From positions 62,001-126,000 of the forward strand of contig NZ_LVCF01000038.1 of NCBI RefSeq assembly GCF_001594145.1: a DNA stretch of 64,000 nucleotides, in the 5' to 3' direction. Made by a program: the position numbers and the translations under genes. This DNA comes from Branchiibius sp. NY16-3462-2 (GTDB lineage Bacteria; Actinomycetota; Actinomycetes; Actinomycetales; Dermatophilaceae). The notes beneath the pieces were generated by a model. That model did not search any database. It was not told where the DNA came from and worked only from the letters and a program-made list of their open reading frames with translations. Below, piece by piece: positions 26,457 through 35,003 of the stretch (position 1 is the stretch's first letter; each line of letters starts with the position of its first letter).

Positions 26457-27310
26457 TGGCCGCGGTCGAAGGGGAGCGCAGCTCATCGCGCGCCGGGGTC
26501 ACCGTGCGCTATTTCGTGCTGGTGGCGCTCGCACTGGTCTTCTTGGTGCCGTTCTACCTGATGGTGCGCAACGCGTTGTCCACCGATGCGCAGATCACCA
26601 ACCCCGAGGGCTGGACCTGGTTCCCCAGCAATCCGCAATGGTCCAACCTGCGGGAGGTCTTCTCCGACTCCTCGGTGCCGCTGGGGCACAGCCTGCTGAA
26701 CTCCGCGATCATCGCCGTCACCCAGACCGTGGTCGTTCTGGTCATCTCGGCCATGGCGGGATACGGATTGGCACGGGCCAAGGTCCGCTACGCCAACGCG
26801 GTGTTCTACCTCGTCCTGGGCACGCTGCTGATCCCCGCAGCGGTCACCTTCGTGCCGACCTTCGTCATGGTGTCCACGCTGGGCTGGGTCTCCACCTTGC
26901 GCGGCCTGATCGTGCCGGGCCTCTTCCAAGCCCTGGCGACCTTCCTCTTCCGGCAGCACTTCCTCGGCTTCCCCAAGGAGTTGGAGGAGGCCGCGATGAT
27001 CGACGGCGCGGGACCATGGCGGACGTTCTGGCGGATCGTGATGCCGACCTCTGGCGGGATGCTCGCCGCGGTCGGCACCATCACCTTCATCGGCAGCTGG
27101 AACGCGTTCCTGTGGCCGCTGGTGATCGGTCAGGACCAGAACTCCTGGACCGTGCAGTTGTCGCTGTCGACCTATGTGACCGCACAGAGCGTGAACCTGC
27201 ACGGCATGTTCATGGCCGCTCTGGTCTCGATGGTGCCGTTGCTGCTGATGTTCCTGTTCCTGCAGCGCTGGATCGTGGCAGGGGTGGAGCAGACCGGCAT
27301 CAACGAGTAG
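26456..27310 (+). CDS. Sugar ABC transporter permease (UgpE/MalG type)
   Basis: Second membrane subunit, 284 residues with six helices (first VRYFVLVALALVFLVPFYLM). The EAA loop reads EEAAMIDGAGPWRTFWRIV. It probably forms a heterodimer with the permease encoded just before it. No ATP-binding subunit is encoded in the operon; in actinobacteria such importers often share a distant MsiK/UgpC-type ATPase, which is the likely solution here. Confidence 0.92.
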   Translation: MAAVEGERSSSRAGVTVRYFVLVALALVFLVPFYLMVRNALSTDAQITNPEGWTWFPSNPQWSNLREVFSDSSVPLGHSLLNSAIIAVTQTVVVLVISAMAGYGLARAKVRYANAVFYLVLGTLLIPAAVTFVPTFVMVSTLGWVSTLRGLIVPGLFQALATFLFRQHFLGFPKELEEAAMIDGAGPWRTFWRIVMPTSGGMLAAVGTITFIGSWNAFLWPLVIGQDQNSWTVQLSLSTYVTAQSVNLHGMFMAALVSMVPLLLMFLFLQRWIVAGVEQTGINE

Positions 27311-27325
27311 ACGTAAATTTGCCGG

Positions 27326-29425
27326 GTGAGCTACCCCGTTCTGCCGCCCTTTGCCGCTCGTCGTGACCGCATCCGCGAACACCACGGTGACCGGTTCGTC
27401 GACCCGTGGGCGTGGTTCGACCAGCGCGATGATCCTGAGGTCCTGGCGCACATCGACGCCGAGAACCAGTACACCGCAGCCCGCACCGCCCACCTGGCGT
27501 CCGCGCAGGAGACCCTGTTCGCCGAACTGAAATCCCATATCCGGGAGACCGACGTCAGCGTCCCGGTCCGTGCCGACAACTACTGGTATTACTCGCGCAC
27601 CCGGCAAGGTGAGCAGTACGAGATCCACTGCCGATCGCCGTACGTCGAGGGGTCGGGTCGCCCGGACCCCGAAGGTGAGGTGCCCGGCGAGCAGGTGCTG
27701 CTCGACGTCAACGCCGAAGCCGCCGCGCACGACTTCTACGAGGTGGGCGGGTTGGAGGTCAGCGCCGATGAGCAGGTGCTGGCTATCCTCGCCGACACGA
27801 CCGGGGACGAGCGCTACGACCTGCAGGTCCGGCGGATCAGCGACGGCACGGTGCTGGACGACTCAGTGCGCGGCGCGGTCTACGGACTGGCCTGGTCACG
27901 CGATGGCCGTTACCTGTTCTACACCCGGTGCGATGAGGCCTGGCGCACCCATCAGGTGTGGCGCCACGAAATCGGAAAGCCCACGGACACAGACCAATTG
28001 GTGCTGCAGGAGGACGATAAGGCGTTCGACCTGGGGATCGAGACCAGCCGGGACGAGCAGTGGCTGCTGATCGGCGCGGGCTCGAAAACCACGACCGAGT
28101 TCCGGCTGCTCGACCTGAACTCGCCGCTCGCGGAGCCGACGCTGATCGAGCCGCGGTCCCAAGGCGTGGAGTACGTCCCGGAGGTCGACGATGACCGGGT
28201 GCTGATCGTGCACAACCTCGACCGCGCGGACTTCGACCTCGCGGTGGCGCCGCTGGCCGAGCCGGGACGCGACAACTGGCAACCGGTCCTGCGTGGCACT
28301 GGCACGGAGCGGATCGCCGCCGCGCACGCCTTCGCCTCCGTCGTCGCGGTGTCGATGCGCCGCGACGGGCTGCCCGCGGTGCGCGTGCTGCCCAAGGTGG
28401 GCGACGGGTTCGGCGCCCCCATTGATCTCCCTGTCGACAGCGAACTGACCAGTGTGAGGGTGGGTTCCAACCCGATGTATGACGCGGGCGCCCTGCAGGT
28501 CAGTGCCACCTCGTTCCTACAGCCGCGCACGATCAGCGACTTCGACCCGGCGACGGGAGCGTTGGAGATCCTGCGGCAGCGGCCGGTGCCCCATTTCGAC
28601 TCATCGCAGTACGCCGAGCAGCGGCTCTGGGTGACCGCGCGCGACGGAGCGTCGGTGCCGGTGTCGATCCTGCACCGCCGCGATCTGCGCCCGGACGGCA
28701 GCAATCCCGGCTATCTCTACGGTTACGGCGCCTACGAGCACCCGACGGATCCGGCGGTGCGGGTGTCCTGGTTGCCACTGCTGGAACGTGGGGTCGTCGT
28801 GGCCGTCGCCCACGTCCGCGGTGGCGGTGAACTCGGTCGCGCCTGGTACGAAGGCGGCCGGTTGCTGGCCAAGAAGAACAGCTTCACCGACTTCGTCGAC
28901 GCCGGGCACGCGCTGATCGACCAGGGCTGGGTGGCTCCGGATCGCCTTGTGGCCGAGGGAGGTTCGGCGGGCGGTCTGCTCATCGGGGCCGCTGTCAACG
29001 AGGACCCGGCGCTGTTCCGGGCGGTCATCGCGGCCGTCCCGTTCGTCGATGCGCTGACCACCATCCTGGATCCCAGCATGCCGTTGACGACGGGGGAGTG
29101 GGAGGAATGGGGCAACCCGCTGGCCGACCCCGAGGTCTACGCGTACATGAAGTCCTACACGCCGTACGAGAACATCACGGCCACGACGTACCCCTCGATC
29201 CTGGCCACCACCAGCCTGCACGACACCCGGGTCTTCTTCACCGAGCCGGCCAAGTGGGTCCAGCAACTGCGCGCCACCGTGACCAGTGATTCGCAGACCC
29301 GGCCGGTGCTGCTCAAGACGGAGACGGCCGCCGGCCATGGCGGGCAGTCCGGACGCTACGACGCGCTGCGGGATGTGGCCTTCGAGCTGGCGTTCCTGCT
29401 GGATCAACTCGGGCTCGTCGACTGA
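27326..29425 (+). CDS. Oligopeptidase B-like S9 serine peptidase
   Basis: Prolyl-oligopeptidase-family cytoplasmic peptidase (S9A, PtrB type) that cuts short peptides, usually after basic residues. The 699 residues form an N-terminal beta-propeller and a C-terminal alpha/beta-hydrolase domain. The catalytic triad can be placed: Ser547 in EGGSAGG, Asp633 in SLHDTRV and His671 in AAGHGG. DTRV...EPAKWVQQLR is typical of oligopeptidase B. GTG at 27326 lies 15 bases after the ABC permease stop, so it may be co-transcribed with the importer, though a functional link is not evident. Confidence 0.9.
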   Translation: MSYPVLPPFAARRDRIREHHGDRFVDPWAWFDQRDDPEVLAHIDAENQYTAARTAHLASAQETLFAELKSHIRETDVSVPVRADNYWYYSRTRQGEQYEIHCRSPYVEGSGRPDPEGEVPGEQVLLDVNAEAAAHDFYEVGGLEVSADEQVLAILADTTGDERYDLQVRRISDGTVLDDSVRGAVYGLAWSRDGRYLFYTRCDEAWRTHQVWRHEIGKPTDTDQLVLQEDDKAFDLGIETSRDEQWLLIGAGSKTTTEFRLLDLNSPLAEPTLIEPRSQGVEYVPEVDDDRVLIVHNLDRADFDLAVAPLAEPGRDNWQPVLRGTGTERIAAAHAFASVVAVSMRRDGLPAVRVLPKVGDGFGAPIDLPVDSELTSVRVGSNPMYDAGALQVSATSFLQPRTISDFDPATGALEILRQRPVPHFDSSQYAEQRLWVTARDGASVPVSILHRRDLRPDGSNPGYLYGYGAYEHPTDPAVRVSWLPLLERGVVVAVAHVRGGGELGRAWYEGGRLLAKKNSFTDFVDAGHALIDQGWVAPDRLVAEGGSAGGLLIGAAVNEDPALFRAVIAAVPFVDALTTILDPSMPLTTGEWEEWGNPLADPEVYAYMKSYTPYENITATTYPSILATTSLHDTRVFFTEPAKWVQQLRATVTSDSQTRPVLLKTETAAGHGGQSGRYDALRDVAFELAFLLDQLGLVD

Positions 29426-29447
29426 CCGTCGACTGAACCGGCCGGCG

Positions 29448-29786
29448 TCAGCGCAGGATCCGGTCCATCGCCCTGCCCTTGGCGAGTTCGTCGATCAGCT
29501 TGTCCAAGTAGCGGATTCGCTGCATCAGCGGATCCTGCACCTCCTGGACCTTCACCCCACACACCGACCCGGTGATCAACTCGGCCCGCGGATTGAGCCG
29601 TGCCTCGGCGAAGAAGTCCGTGAAACTGGTGCCCGCATCCAGATGCTGCTGCAACGCTTCCTTGTCGAAGCCGGTCAGCCACTCGATGATCTGGTCCACC
29701 TCGTCCTGGCTACGGCCCTTGCGCTGGGCTTTGGCGACGTACAGCGGGTAGACCGATGCGACGGGTGAGTCGAAGATGCGGCTCAT
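29448..29786 (-). CDS. DUF2200 family protein
   Basis: Small protein of 112 residues matching the DUF2200 pattern: RIFDSPVASVYPLYVAKAQR, DEVDQIIEWLTGF, TSFTDFFAEARLNPRAELIT, GSVCGVKVQEVQDPLMQRIR and YLDKLIDELAKG. Its function is unknown. The family is small, soluble and widespread; the conserved KAQRKGRS and GVKVEE-like blocks are all present, so the gene looks intact. It follows the HIT gene after nine bases on the same strand and is probably the last gene of that operon. Confidence 0.85.
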   Translation of the reverse strand: MSRIFDSPVASVYPLYVAKAQRKGRSQDEVDQIIEWLTGFDKEALQQHLDAGTSFTDFFAEARLNPRAELITGSVCGVKVQEVQDPLMQRIRYLDKLIDELAKGRAMDRILR

Positions 29787-29795
29787 GGCGCCAGG

Positions 29796-30212
29796 CTACG
29801 CCGGCCCGAGGGCGGCGGCGATCCGGTCGGCGTACTCCTGCGCCTCGCCGCCGGTGTACTTGGTGCGCGGCCAGAAGAAGCCGCGCAGTCCGTCGCCCTT
29901 GGTGCGCGGCACCACGTGGGTGTGCAGGTGGGGGACCGACTGGCTGACGATGTTGTTCTCGGCCACCCAGGTGCCCTGAGCGCCGAGTGCCACGGGGAGA
30001 GCAACCGAGATCCGTTGCACCGCAGCAAAATACGGCGCCAAGAGGTCGGTCGGCAGATCGCCAAGGGTGACGAGATGCTGGCGCGGCACGACGAGCACAT
30101 GCCCCTTGAACACCGGTCGCACATCCAGAAAGGCGACCGTGTGCTCGTCGGACGCGACGATGAACGCCGGTGTCTCACGGGCGACGATGGAGCAGAAGAC
30201 GCAACCGCTCAG
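29796..30212 (-). CDS. HIT-family nucleotide-binding hydrolase, apparent CTG start
   Basis: Histidine-triad protein, a class that hydrolyses or transfers nucleotides. The triad is in VPHLHTHVVPR, and the N-terminal family block translates as SGCVFCSIVARETPAFIVAS with a CxxC pair, followed by AFLDVRPVFKGHVLVVPRQH. This whole block lies upstream of the first GTG at 30122, which would cut off a third of the domain. No in-frame ATG, GTG or TTG occurs between that GTG and the overlap with the preceding gene. A CTG at 30212 overlaps the upstream TGA as CTGA, the same geometry as the ATGA/GTGA overlaps elsewhere, and gives 138 residues. I therefore place the start there. Confidence 0.8.
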   Translation of the reverse strand: MSGCVFCSIVARETPAFIVASDEHTVAFLDVRPVFKGHVLVVPRQHLVTLGDLPTDLLAPYFAAVQRISVALPVALGAQGTWVAENNIVSQSVPHLHTHVVPRTKGDGLRGFFWPRTKYTGGEAQEYADRIAAALGPA

Positions 30213-30679
30213 GAGGCTTCGACCTCGGTCTTGATCCGCTGCAGCGTCTTGTTCATATCCGTTTGCAGCACCGATTCGAACTTGCTGTTACCGCCGAAGA
30301 ACTTGTCGATGAGGAAGTGCGAGATACCGGAGGTGCCGCCGGACACGTCGCGCGTCTCGACGATCTTGGTGCGGCTTCCACCGTCCAGCGGCTCGAGGTC
30401 GTAGCTCCACCGGGCCTTGTTCTCACGGACCTTGAACATCAACCGCGTGTTGGGCTCGAAGTCCTTGATCATCGAGGTGGTCGGCCAGATCCGCCAGCCC
30501 GCCTTGTTGATGTTGATCATCTTGGCGCCCTTTCCCGAACCGCGCAGGAAGGTCTTGAAGGTCTGCGGGCTCCACCGGGCCATGGCCGGCAGGTCGGAAA
30601 CCAGTGCCCAGACCTTCTCCGGTGGCGCGTCCACCTCGATCTCGGCCTGCAGGTTGTTCGGGGTGGGCTTGTCGGCCAT
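30209..30679 (-). CDS. SRPBCC-family lipid-binding-like protein
   Basis: START/Bet v1-like (SRPBCC) protein of 156 residues, a fold that binds hydrophobic ligands in a deep cavity. Typical features are the opening strand LQAEIEVDAPPEKVWALVSD followed by LPAMARWSP, and a long C-terminal helix with NKTLQRIKTEVEAS. Polyketide cyclase/dehydrase-like members dominate this family, but no biosynthetic neighbours are present. ATG at 30679 has a GGAGG ribosome binding site. It heads a short leftward operon with the HIT and DUF2200 genes and is divergent from a YhhN-family gene across 53 bases. Confidence 0.85.
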   Translation of the reverse strand: MADKPTPNNLQAEIEVDAPPEKVWALVSDLPAMARWSPQTFKTFLRGSGKGAKMININKAGWRIWPTTSMIKDFEPNTRLMFKVRENKARWSYDLEPLDGGSRTKIVETRDVSGGTSGISHFLIDKFFGGNSKFESVLQTDMNKTLQRIKTEVEAS

Positions 30680-30732
30680 GGATCCTCCAACTCGATTTAC
30701 AGGTGTAGTGACCTAGATTACATACTGGCCTC

Positions 30733-31428
30733 ATGCCGACGTGGTCCCGCCTTCGATCCACCGTCCGCACTCAGGTGCGACGCCGTCCCGCACTGGTCGT
30801 CTACGTCCCGTTGGCGGTGACGACCGCCACGGCCGGGGCGCTGGACCGGCGGCCTGTGCTCATAGCCACCAAGTCGGCGCTGGTGCCGACCCTGCAGGTG
30901 AGCGCCTGGCTGCGAGGCGGTCTCCAGCCGTTGCTGTGCGGCGCGACGACCGCCGGCTGGATCGGTGATCTGATCCTGCTGCCCCGGGCCCGGGAGCAGT
31001 CCGACGCGTCGCAGCGACGTCAATTACGTTCTGGCGCAATTGCTTTCGGTATCCAGCAGGTCGGTTACGTGACGCTGATGGCCCGCGGCGGGATCCGACC
31101 GAAGGCGAGCCGGGTGGCCGCGGTGGTGCCCTGGCTGGGCGGCCTCTCGGCGCTGGACACGCTGGCCGGTGAGAGTTCCGCGCCCGACCCGATCATCACG
31201 GCGTACGGTGTGCTGCTGGGTGGCATGACGACCATGGCCTGGTCGTCGCCGACCCGGGCGATGCAGATCGGGGGAGTGCTCTTCCTGGCCTCGGACTCCA
31301 TGATTCTGATTCGGGAGGTGCTGCTGAAGCGCCGGTTGCCGCGCGCTGCCGCCGAAGCATTCGTCCTGGGTACGTACGCCGCCGCCCAGGCGCTGCTGGT
31401 GGACGAGTTGGGGCGCCTGCGCCAGTAG
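30733..31428 (+). CDS. YhhN-family membrane protein (lysoplasmalogenase-like)
   Basis: Polytopic membrane protein of 231 residues with the YhhN/TMEM86 pattern: helices containing TKSALVPTLQVSAWL, WIGDLILLP, a GVLFLASDSMILI segment and TYAAAQALLVDELG near the end. Animal TMEM86 proteins and some bacterial members hydrolyse lysoplasmalogens; whether this one does is not known. The conserved Asp residues in GDL and SDS are present. It is transcribed divergently from the SRPBCC operon. Confidence 0.75.
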   Translation: MPTWSRLRSTVRTQVRRRPALVVYVPLAVTTATAGALDRRPVLIATKSALVPTLQVSAWLRGGLQPLLCGATTAGWIGDLILLPRAREQSDASQRRQLRSGAIAFGIQQVGYVTLMARGGIRPKASRVAAVVPWLGGLSALDTLAGESSAPDPIITAYGVLLGGMTTMAWSSPTRAMQIGGVLFLASDSMILIREVLLKRRLPRAAAEAFVLGTYAAAQALLVDELGRLRQ

Positions 31429-31437
31429 AACGCGGGT

Positions 31438-31887
31438 TCAGGGGACGACGCGCCCCTCAAGACTCCATCGGGTCAACGGCAGGCCGTCGGGCACGTCGTC
31501 GGCGCTGCGGTGGTAGGTGTACATCGGACCGAGGGTGCACCAGGCCCAGTAGTCATGCAGTGCGGTGCGCAGCGGGCCGTCGGGGATCCCCACGTCGGTC
31601 ATCGCCTGGTCGAAACACGCGATGGCCCGCGCGTTCATCTCGTCGTGTTCACCGTTGCCGGAATGCATTCGTACGACATCGGATTCGGACCCGTACGTCG
31701 TGGTGAAGCTCTCGGATCCGCCCCACGCCTGCGTCCAGTAGGCGGCTAGTCGTTCGGTGTGATCAGGGCGGAAACCGTGCGCGAACGCGTGAGCGACGAC
31801 CGGGTCGGCGACCGCCCGCCCGTGCCAGGCGGCCGCGAGCGCGAGGATCGCCTCGGACCCGCCGATCTCGTCGTACAGCGTGGGCAC
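31438..31887 (-). CDS. Group II truncated hemoglobin-like protein
   Basis: Predicted heme-binding globin of the 2-on-2 type, 149 residues. It begins TLYDEIGGSEAILALAAAWH, the usual truncated-globin opening, followed by DPVVAHAFAHGFRPDHTERLAA, then YWTQAWGGSESFTTTYGS, VRMHSGNGEHDEMN (a likely proximal histidine region) and a C-terminal WAWCTLGPMYTY. Related proteins bind O2 or NO or serve as oxidoreductases. The start codon is GTG. It ends in a convergent arrangement with the YhhN gene, nine bases apart. Confidence 0.82.
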   Translation of the reverse strand: MPTLYDEIGGSEAILALAAAWHGRAVADPVVAHAFAHGFRPDHTERLAAYWTQAWGGSESFTTTYGSESDVVRMHSGNGEHDEMNARAIACFDQAMTDVGIPDGPLRTALHDYWAWCTLGPMYTYHRSADDVPDGLPLTRWSLEGRVVP

Positions 31888-31891
31888 AGAT

Positions 31892-33382
31892 CTAGGATGG
31901 CACGCTGTCTGCGGTGCGGCCGGGTTCGTGGCGGCCGTGCGGGTGCGCCCGGTTGCGCAGGTCGATCAGCGATGCGACCAGGGCGACCAGCACCAGCAGT
32001 GCTGTGACCCGGATGGCGGCCGAGGCGCCGTCGTGACCGCCGGGTCCGCCGGTTCCACTCGAGAAGAACACCGAGCCGACCAGTGCGATGCCGGCGGCGG
32101 TCCCTATCCGTTGACCGGTCTGCAGCATTCCGCCCGCGGTGCCCGCTCGGCGTACGGGAACATCATTCAGCGTGAGGGTCACGTTGGGGGAGATGACGAA
32201 TCCGCTGCCCAGGCCGGCCACCAGCAGCGGTAGGAACAGCGCCCACCCGGTCCTGGAGCCGTGCACATTCACCAGGACGACGTCGACCGCGATCAGGCCG
32301 ATCAGGACCAGGAGGAGTCCGCCGGTGATCAGCGCCCGGCCGAACCGGGCGACCAGCCGGCCCGATAGGGCCGAGGTGACGGCGGACCCGGCGGCGAACG
32401 GGGTGACCGCGAGGCCGGCCAGCAACGGTGAATAGCCCAGGGACTCCTGGAAATGGATGGTGAGCACGAAGAAGATGCCGGTGAAGCCGGCGAAGTACAC
32501 GGTGCCGATCACCGCACCGGGGGTGTAGCCGGGCACCGAGAACAAACTCAGGTCGACCAGTGGATCGCCGCCCTGGGCGCGGTACCGACGCTCCCACCAC
32601 ACGAATCCGGCTCCGCACACGACGCCGATGACGGCCAACCACCAGGGCAGGGCCTGGCTGCCGCGCTGTCCGTTCTGCACCAGCGGCAGGAGCAGCAGGA
32701 CGACGGTGGCGCCGAGCAGCAGGACGCCGACCGGGTCCAGATCGGCGGTCAGTTCGCGCAGTTTCTGTTTGGCCGGTGGCAACCACAGCCGGGCGAGGAT
32801 GACGGCGGCGATCACGATCGGGATGTTCACCAGGAAGATCCATCGCCACCCCGCGTCGTCGCCGAGCCAGGACAGGATCGCACCACCGGTGATGGGTCCG
32901 ACAGCGGTCGAGATCCCGATGGTCGCGCCGAGCAGGCCGAACGCGCGTCCGCGCTCGGCTCCGGAGAACATCTCCTGGATCAGCCCGCTCACCTGCGGGT
33001 TGAGGATGCCGCCGCCGACGCCCTGCACCAGCCGCGCGATGACCAGAACGGTGGGATTCGGTGCCAGGCCACACGCCAGACTGGACACCCCGAACACCAG
33101 CACGCCGATGATGAACATCGTGCGGCGGCCCAGCACATCTCCGAGCCGGCCGGATGGCACCAGGACCAGCCCGAAGGTGAGCGCATAGCCCGACACGATC
33201 CACTGCAGATCACTGGAACTGGCGTGGATGCCCTTGGCGATCGCGGGCAGCGCGACGTTGACGATGGAAACATCCAGCAGCGTCATGAAGCCGGCGACCA
33301 GGCATACCGCCAGGGCACGCCACCGGTCCTCATTCGTCGCCGATGCCGCGTCGTCGGTCTGTTGGCTCGTCACGCGCGCCAT
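31892..33382 (-). CDS. MFS drug-resistance exporter, DHA2 (14-helix) type
   Basis: Proton-driven exporter of the DHA2/EmrB-QacA family with about 14 helices in 496 residues. Motif A-like SGRLGDVLGRRTMF follows helix 2, DVSIVNVALPAIAKGI (motif D1) is in helix 1, and motif C appears as ATIGISTAVGPITGGAIL. ATG at 33382 gives the normal N-terminus before helix 1; an upstream in-frame GTG exists at 33430 but would run into the divergent promoter. The substrate is unknown. Its stop is five bases before the globin start, so the two may be co-transcribed. Confidence 0.88.
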   Translation of the reverse strand: MARVTSQQTDDAASATNEDRWRALAVCLVAGFMTLLDVSIVNVALPAIAKGIHASSSDLQWIVSGYALTFGLVLVPSGRLGDVLGRRTMFIIGVLVFGVSSLACGLAPNPTVLVIARLVQGVGGGILNPQVSGLIQEMFSGAERGRAFGLLGATIGISTAVGPITGGAILSWLGDDAGWRWIFLVNIPIVIAAVILARLWLPPAKQKLRELTADLDPVGVLLLGATVVLLLLPLVQNGQRGSQALPWWLAVIGVVCGAGFVWWERRYRAQGGDPLVDLSLFSVPGYTPGAVIGTVYFAGFTGIFFVLTIHFQESLGYSPLLAGLAVTPFAAGSAVTSALSGRLVARFGRALITGGLLLVLIGLIAVDVVLVNVHGSRTGWALFLPLLVAGLGSGFVISPNVTLTLNDVPVRRAGTAGGMLQTGQRIGTAAGIALVGSVFFSSGTGGPGGHDGASAAIRVTALLVLVALVASLIDLRNRAHPHGRHEPGRTADSVPS

Positions 33383-33442
33383 TGTCGCCCGGTCGGTCCG
33401 AATGGCATGCCCCGCCCGGAGGGTGCGCACACAATAGGGGCG

Positions 33443-34867
33443 ATGGCCACTGATCCCCGCGGGTTGCGACGCGATGCGCCCCTACTCGATGCGTGGCTGC
33501 GTTTCCAGGAACAGCCGCCCACGCCGTTCACGATTCCCGGTCACAAACAGCGCCGCGATCTGGTGGGTGACGTGGTCGCGGGCGACGTACCGCTCTACGC
33601 CGGTCTCGACACCATGAAACTATCCGCGGGGGTTCTGGCCGAGGCCGAGTCGCGCGCCGCCCGGCTGTGGGGTGCGGACTTCTGCCGGTTCTCCACCGAC
33701 GGCGCCACGCATGCGAACCAGTCGGTGGCACTGGCGTTCGGCGGTGATGGGGGCCGCGTCGTGGTCAGCCGGTCGTTGCATCGCTCGATGTTGCTGGGTC
33801 TGGTCATCGCGGGCCTGGAGCCGGTGTGGGTGCGTCCGGAGGTTGACCCGGCGACCGGGCTGCCCTCGGGAGTGCGACCCGACGAGGTACGTCGTGTGCT
33901 CGCCGAGAACGCTGACGTCCGTGCGGTGTTCGTCGGTGATCCGTCGTACGTCGGCACGGTCGGAGACGTACAGGGCCTCGCCGCCGCCGCGCACGAGCAC
34001 GACGTGCCGCTGGTGGTGGATGCGGCGTGGGCGGCGCACTTCGGGTTCCACCCGGACCTGCCCCAGCACGCGATCGCTCTGGGTGCCGATGTCGTGGTGA
34101 CCAGTGCCCACAAGACCCTGCCGGCGTGGAGCCAGGCGGCCCTGATCCTGGCCCGGTCCGGGCGGATCGACCTGGACCGCCTCGATGCCGCGGTGGAAGC
34201 AACCGCGACCACGAGTCCGGCGGGGGCGATCCTGGCCAGCACTGACGCCGCACGGGCCTTGCTGGAGCGCGAGGAGGGTCGGGCGCTCCTGGGACAGGCC
34301 ATCGGGGCGGTCGCGGATGCGCGGCAACACCTGCAGGATGTCGACGGCCTGCTCGTTCTCACCGGAACGCACGTCGATCCGCTCAAACTCACCGTGCTGC
34401 TGCCGGGGACCGGCGCCGACGGTATCGCCATCGAACGAGACCTGATCGACCGCGGTCTGCCCGTGGAGTCCGCCGATCGAGACGTCCTGATCGCGGTCGC
34501 ATCCCTGGCCGACACCCCGGCCAGCCTCGGGGCCTACACCGAGGCACTGGTCGCAGCCATCGACCGCCACCGCGGGCCAGCGCGCGAGGTGGTTGACGCG
34601 GGGATCTACCGGGTCGAGCCCGAGATGGCTATGACACCCCGGCGAGCGTATTTCGCTGCGGCACAACCTGTTTCATTGCATGAAGCGGTTGGGCAGGTGA
34701 GCGCGGAGTTGGTGGCGCCGTACCCTCCGGGTATCCCGGTGCTGGCTCCCGGGGAACGGATCACGACACGGAGTCTGGCGACGCTGGAGGCTGCGGCCCG
34801 AGCCGGCGTGCGCATCGCCTACGCCGCCGATCCGAGCCTGCGGACGTTACGTGTCGTTCGCATCTGA
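33443..34867 (+). CDS. Orn/Lys/Arg decarboxylase family PLP enzyme
   Basis: PLP-dependent fold-type I enzyme of the group III decarboxylase family (PF01276), which forms amines from basic amino acids. The 474-residue length matches the short Gram-positive members (YaaO/SpeA type). Family motifs are visible: FTIPGHKQRRD near residue 30, LSAGVLAEAESRAARLWGAD, STDGATHANQSVALAF, VVDAAWAAHFGF and the PLP-binding lysine in VTSAHKTLPAWSQAA. ATG at 33443 has AGGGG five bases upstream. It is divergent from the MFS exporter, which could export its product, but this is inference. Confidence 0.87.
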   Translation: MATDPRGLRRDAPLLDAWLRFQEQPPTPFTIPGHKQRRDLVGDVVAGDVPLYAGLDTMKLSAGVLAEAESRAARLWGADFCRFSTDGATHANQSVALAFGGDGGRVVVSRSLHRSMLLGLVIAGLEPVWVRPEVDPATGLPSGVRPDEVRRVLAENADVRAVFVGDPSYVGTVGDVQGLAAAAHEHDVPLVVDAAWAAHFGFHPDLPQHAIALGADVVVTSAHKTLPAWSQAALILARSGRIDLDRLDAAVEATATTSPAGAILASTDAARALLEREEGRALLGQAIGAVADARQHLQDVDGLLVLTGTHVDPLKLTVLLPGTGADGIAIERDLIDRGLPVESADRDVLIAVASLADTPASLGAYTEALVAAIDRHRGPAREVVDAGIYRVEPEMAMTPRRAYFAAAQPVSLHEAVGQVSAELVAPYPPGIPVLAPGERITTRSLATLEAAARAGVRIAYAADPSLRTLRVVRI

Positions 34868-34947
34868 GCGAAATACCCACGAAGAACCGCGCAATCCTGG
34901 TAACTTCATCACATCACAAACGGAACGGACCGTATCGAATAGTGATT

Positions 34948-34961
34948 GGACATGGATGTCC
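34948..34961. promoter_or_regulatory. Inverted repeat upstream of the deoR-type gene
   Basis: GGACAT and ATGTCC, separated by GG, form a 14-base palindrome 42 bases before the regulator's ATG. It lies in an AT-rich 136-bp spacer and could be an autoregulatory operator. Other than this and a GGAAGG ribosome binding site I see no firm signal in the spacer. Confidence 0.35.
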
Positions 34962-35003
34962 GGGGGCGTTCGTTCGGTGTGAGAGCTTCTGGAAGGTTGT
35001 GAC

